From: JAPLDB01 sp038206355
GTDB lineage: Bacteria > Bacteroidota > Bacteroidia > AKYH767-A > 2013-40CM-41-45
Direction: 5' to 3'
Assembly: GCA_038206355.1 (NCBI GenBank)
Contig: JBBRAY010000008.1
Span: forward strand, 1-64,000
Length of the DNA stretch: 64,000 bases
Positions 63,310 through 64,000 of the stretch are shown here, in pieces. The position numbers were made by a program, and so were the translations under genes. Every line of letters begins with the position of its first letter. Position 1 is the first letter of the stretch. The notes under the pieces are model-generated. The model searched no databases, was not told the origin of the DNA, and saw nothing but the letters and a program-made list of their open reading frames with translations.

Positions 63310-64000
63310 CTATTGATAGAATTTTCTGAAAAAATCCCTGTATGTTTCAATATTCTTGTCCATAACAAAGGATGGAAAATTGTTTTCAGAAATTACAAAC
63401 ATGTTATAAAGATCAGGATTTGTATTTCCGAAAATCTCATCGTTGTCATTTGCGCCATTGAAATAAAGCATGGCGTCGTTTTTATCCTTAAATTCTCTGA
63501 TGAGGATAATCTGAGTAACATGATCGAGCAACTGGCTTGTGATTGAATATCCTTTTGTACTGTAATACTTTGTATTGTAATTGCTCAGTTTAATTTTTAA
63601 CTGATCAGAATTTAAAGGTCCAACATTTCTGAATCCAAGCACCAAAACATGGGTCGTGTCTTCAACGTAATTGTACATCCGGGCAATGGTGTCCTTTTCC
63701 GGCACTTTGTTTTCATTGATGGATCCCATGCCGTTGATATAATCCAGTATGTCCTGTGCCTGGTCCTTTACCGGATCATCTGAATAATTTCTGACAATAT
63801 CCTGAAGAGAAACTGTGAAAACACCAATGGGCTGTGTACGACCGATGGCAAGTGTTTTCAGCATATCGAATTTAGGCCCGTAAATATTTCCCGGGGACAT
63901 CTGCTCTGCCTGTGCCTTGCCCGTGATCACTGATGCATACTCTCCATTCAGATATTTGCGGTAGGTGTCTTCATAAAAAAGTTCAAGATCCGATTTCCGC
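63310..64000 (-). CDS. PorW/SprE-like protein, C-terminal part (cut by window edge)
   Basis: The last 229 residues of a protein entering from the right edge. It reads DLELFYEDTYRKYLNGEYASV (TPR-like), then a domain ending LYNMFVISENNFPSFVMDKNIETYRDFFRKFYQ. That ending, and the neighbouring bactofilin, are typical of the long TPR lipoproteins PorW/SprE that couple the T9SS core and the gliding machinery. The N-terminal lipobox and most TPRs are outside the window, so the assignment rests on the C-terminus and synteny. Confidence 0.65.
   Translation of the reverse strand, partial: RKSDLELFYEDTYRKYLNGEYASVITGKAQAEQMSPGNIYGPKFDMLKTLAIGRTQPIGVFTVSLQDIVRNYSDDPVKDQAQDILDYINGMGSINENKVPEKDTIARMYNYVEDTTHVLVLGFRNVGPLNSDQLKIKLSNYNTKYYSTKGYSITSQLLDHVTQIILIREFKDKNDAMLYFNGANDNDEIFGNTNPDLYNMFVISENNFPSFVMDKNIETYRDFFRKFYQ

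Noticed and set aside
1..64000. tRNA or rRNA genes
   Set aside because: Scanning by eye for T-loop (GGTTCRANNCC) and acceptor stem pairs gave no complete cloverleaf; a tRNAscan-SE run would settle it.

Overview
The window looks like chromosomal DNA from a member of the Bacteroidota, probably outside the classical gut Bacteroidales and close to Chitinophagales/Sphingobacteriia-type lineages. The evidence is several proteins with type IX secretion (T9SS) C-terminal signals, gldE/gldD gliding genes next to ssb, a PorW/SprE-like C-terminus next to a bactofilin, a 62-residue L32 lacking zinc cysteines, -7 boxes of the form TAnnTTTG, and few Shine-Dalgarno sequences. The lineage is an inference. 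I see no tRNA, rRNA, CRISPR array or prophage.

Layout: 1-3.3 kb holds asnS (cut by the left edge), a 56-residue membrane protein, a DUF6427-like protein and ybeY. 3.4-6.8 kb is an accessory island, all on the minus strand: a class D (OXA) beta-lactamase, a membrane protein, an EF-Tu domain-III-like fragment, a DoxX protein and a GNAT acetyltransferase. Three attC-like imperfect palindromes separate these genes, so the island reads as an integron-type cassette array with no integrase in view. 7-22.8 kb is ordinary core: ctaA, a gldE-gldD gene that reads through as one frame, ssb, an amidohydrolase, a LysM-bearing D,D-carboxypeptidase, a broken ORF6N gene, an SPFH protein, glutamate dehydrogenase, sufS, a small His/Cys-dyad protein (DUF6642-like), a crotonase and a free B12-binding mutase subunit.

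23-36 kb carries two related T9SS-exported proteins, a DUF433/DUF5615 toxin-antitoxin-like pair, a membrane cytochrome c, hflX, a TonB-C protein and a 1163-residue outer-membrane protein. 36-45 kb has a two-HKD phospholipase D-like enzyme, a REP-associated (RAYT) transposase between REP hairpins, a probable Flavo-1-like structured RNA, lysA, a PhzF enzyme and the serC-serA pair. 45-52 kb has a giant propeller-type hybrid histidine kinase, a tandem hairpin repeat array, a decayed T9SS gene split by palindromic repeats, and an MBL-fold hydrolase gene split by one in-frame TGA. 52-64 kb has the classic DUF177-rpmF-plsX-fabH fatty-acid cluster, a minus-strand run (methyltransferase, fructosamine kinase, RidA, LTA synthase-like sulfatase), a T9SS type-B surface protein, bactofilin and the partial PorW/SprE-like gene.

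The most noteworthy signals are the attC-like cassette island with its OXA gene, the gldE-gldD read-through fusion with an internal lipobox, the palindromic repeat families (REP, tandem hairpins, composite insertion) with a resident RAYT, the putative structured RNA at 39.4 kb, the standalone caspase-like dyad protein at 21 kb, and several genes with one or two clean disabling lesions.
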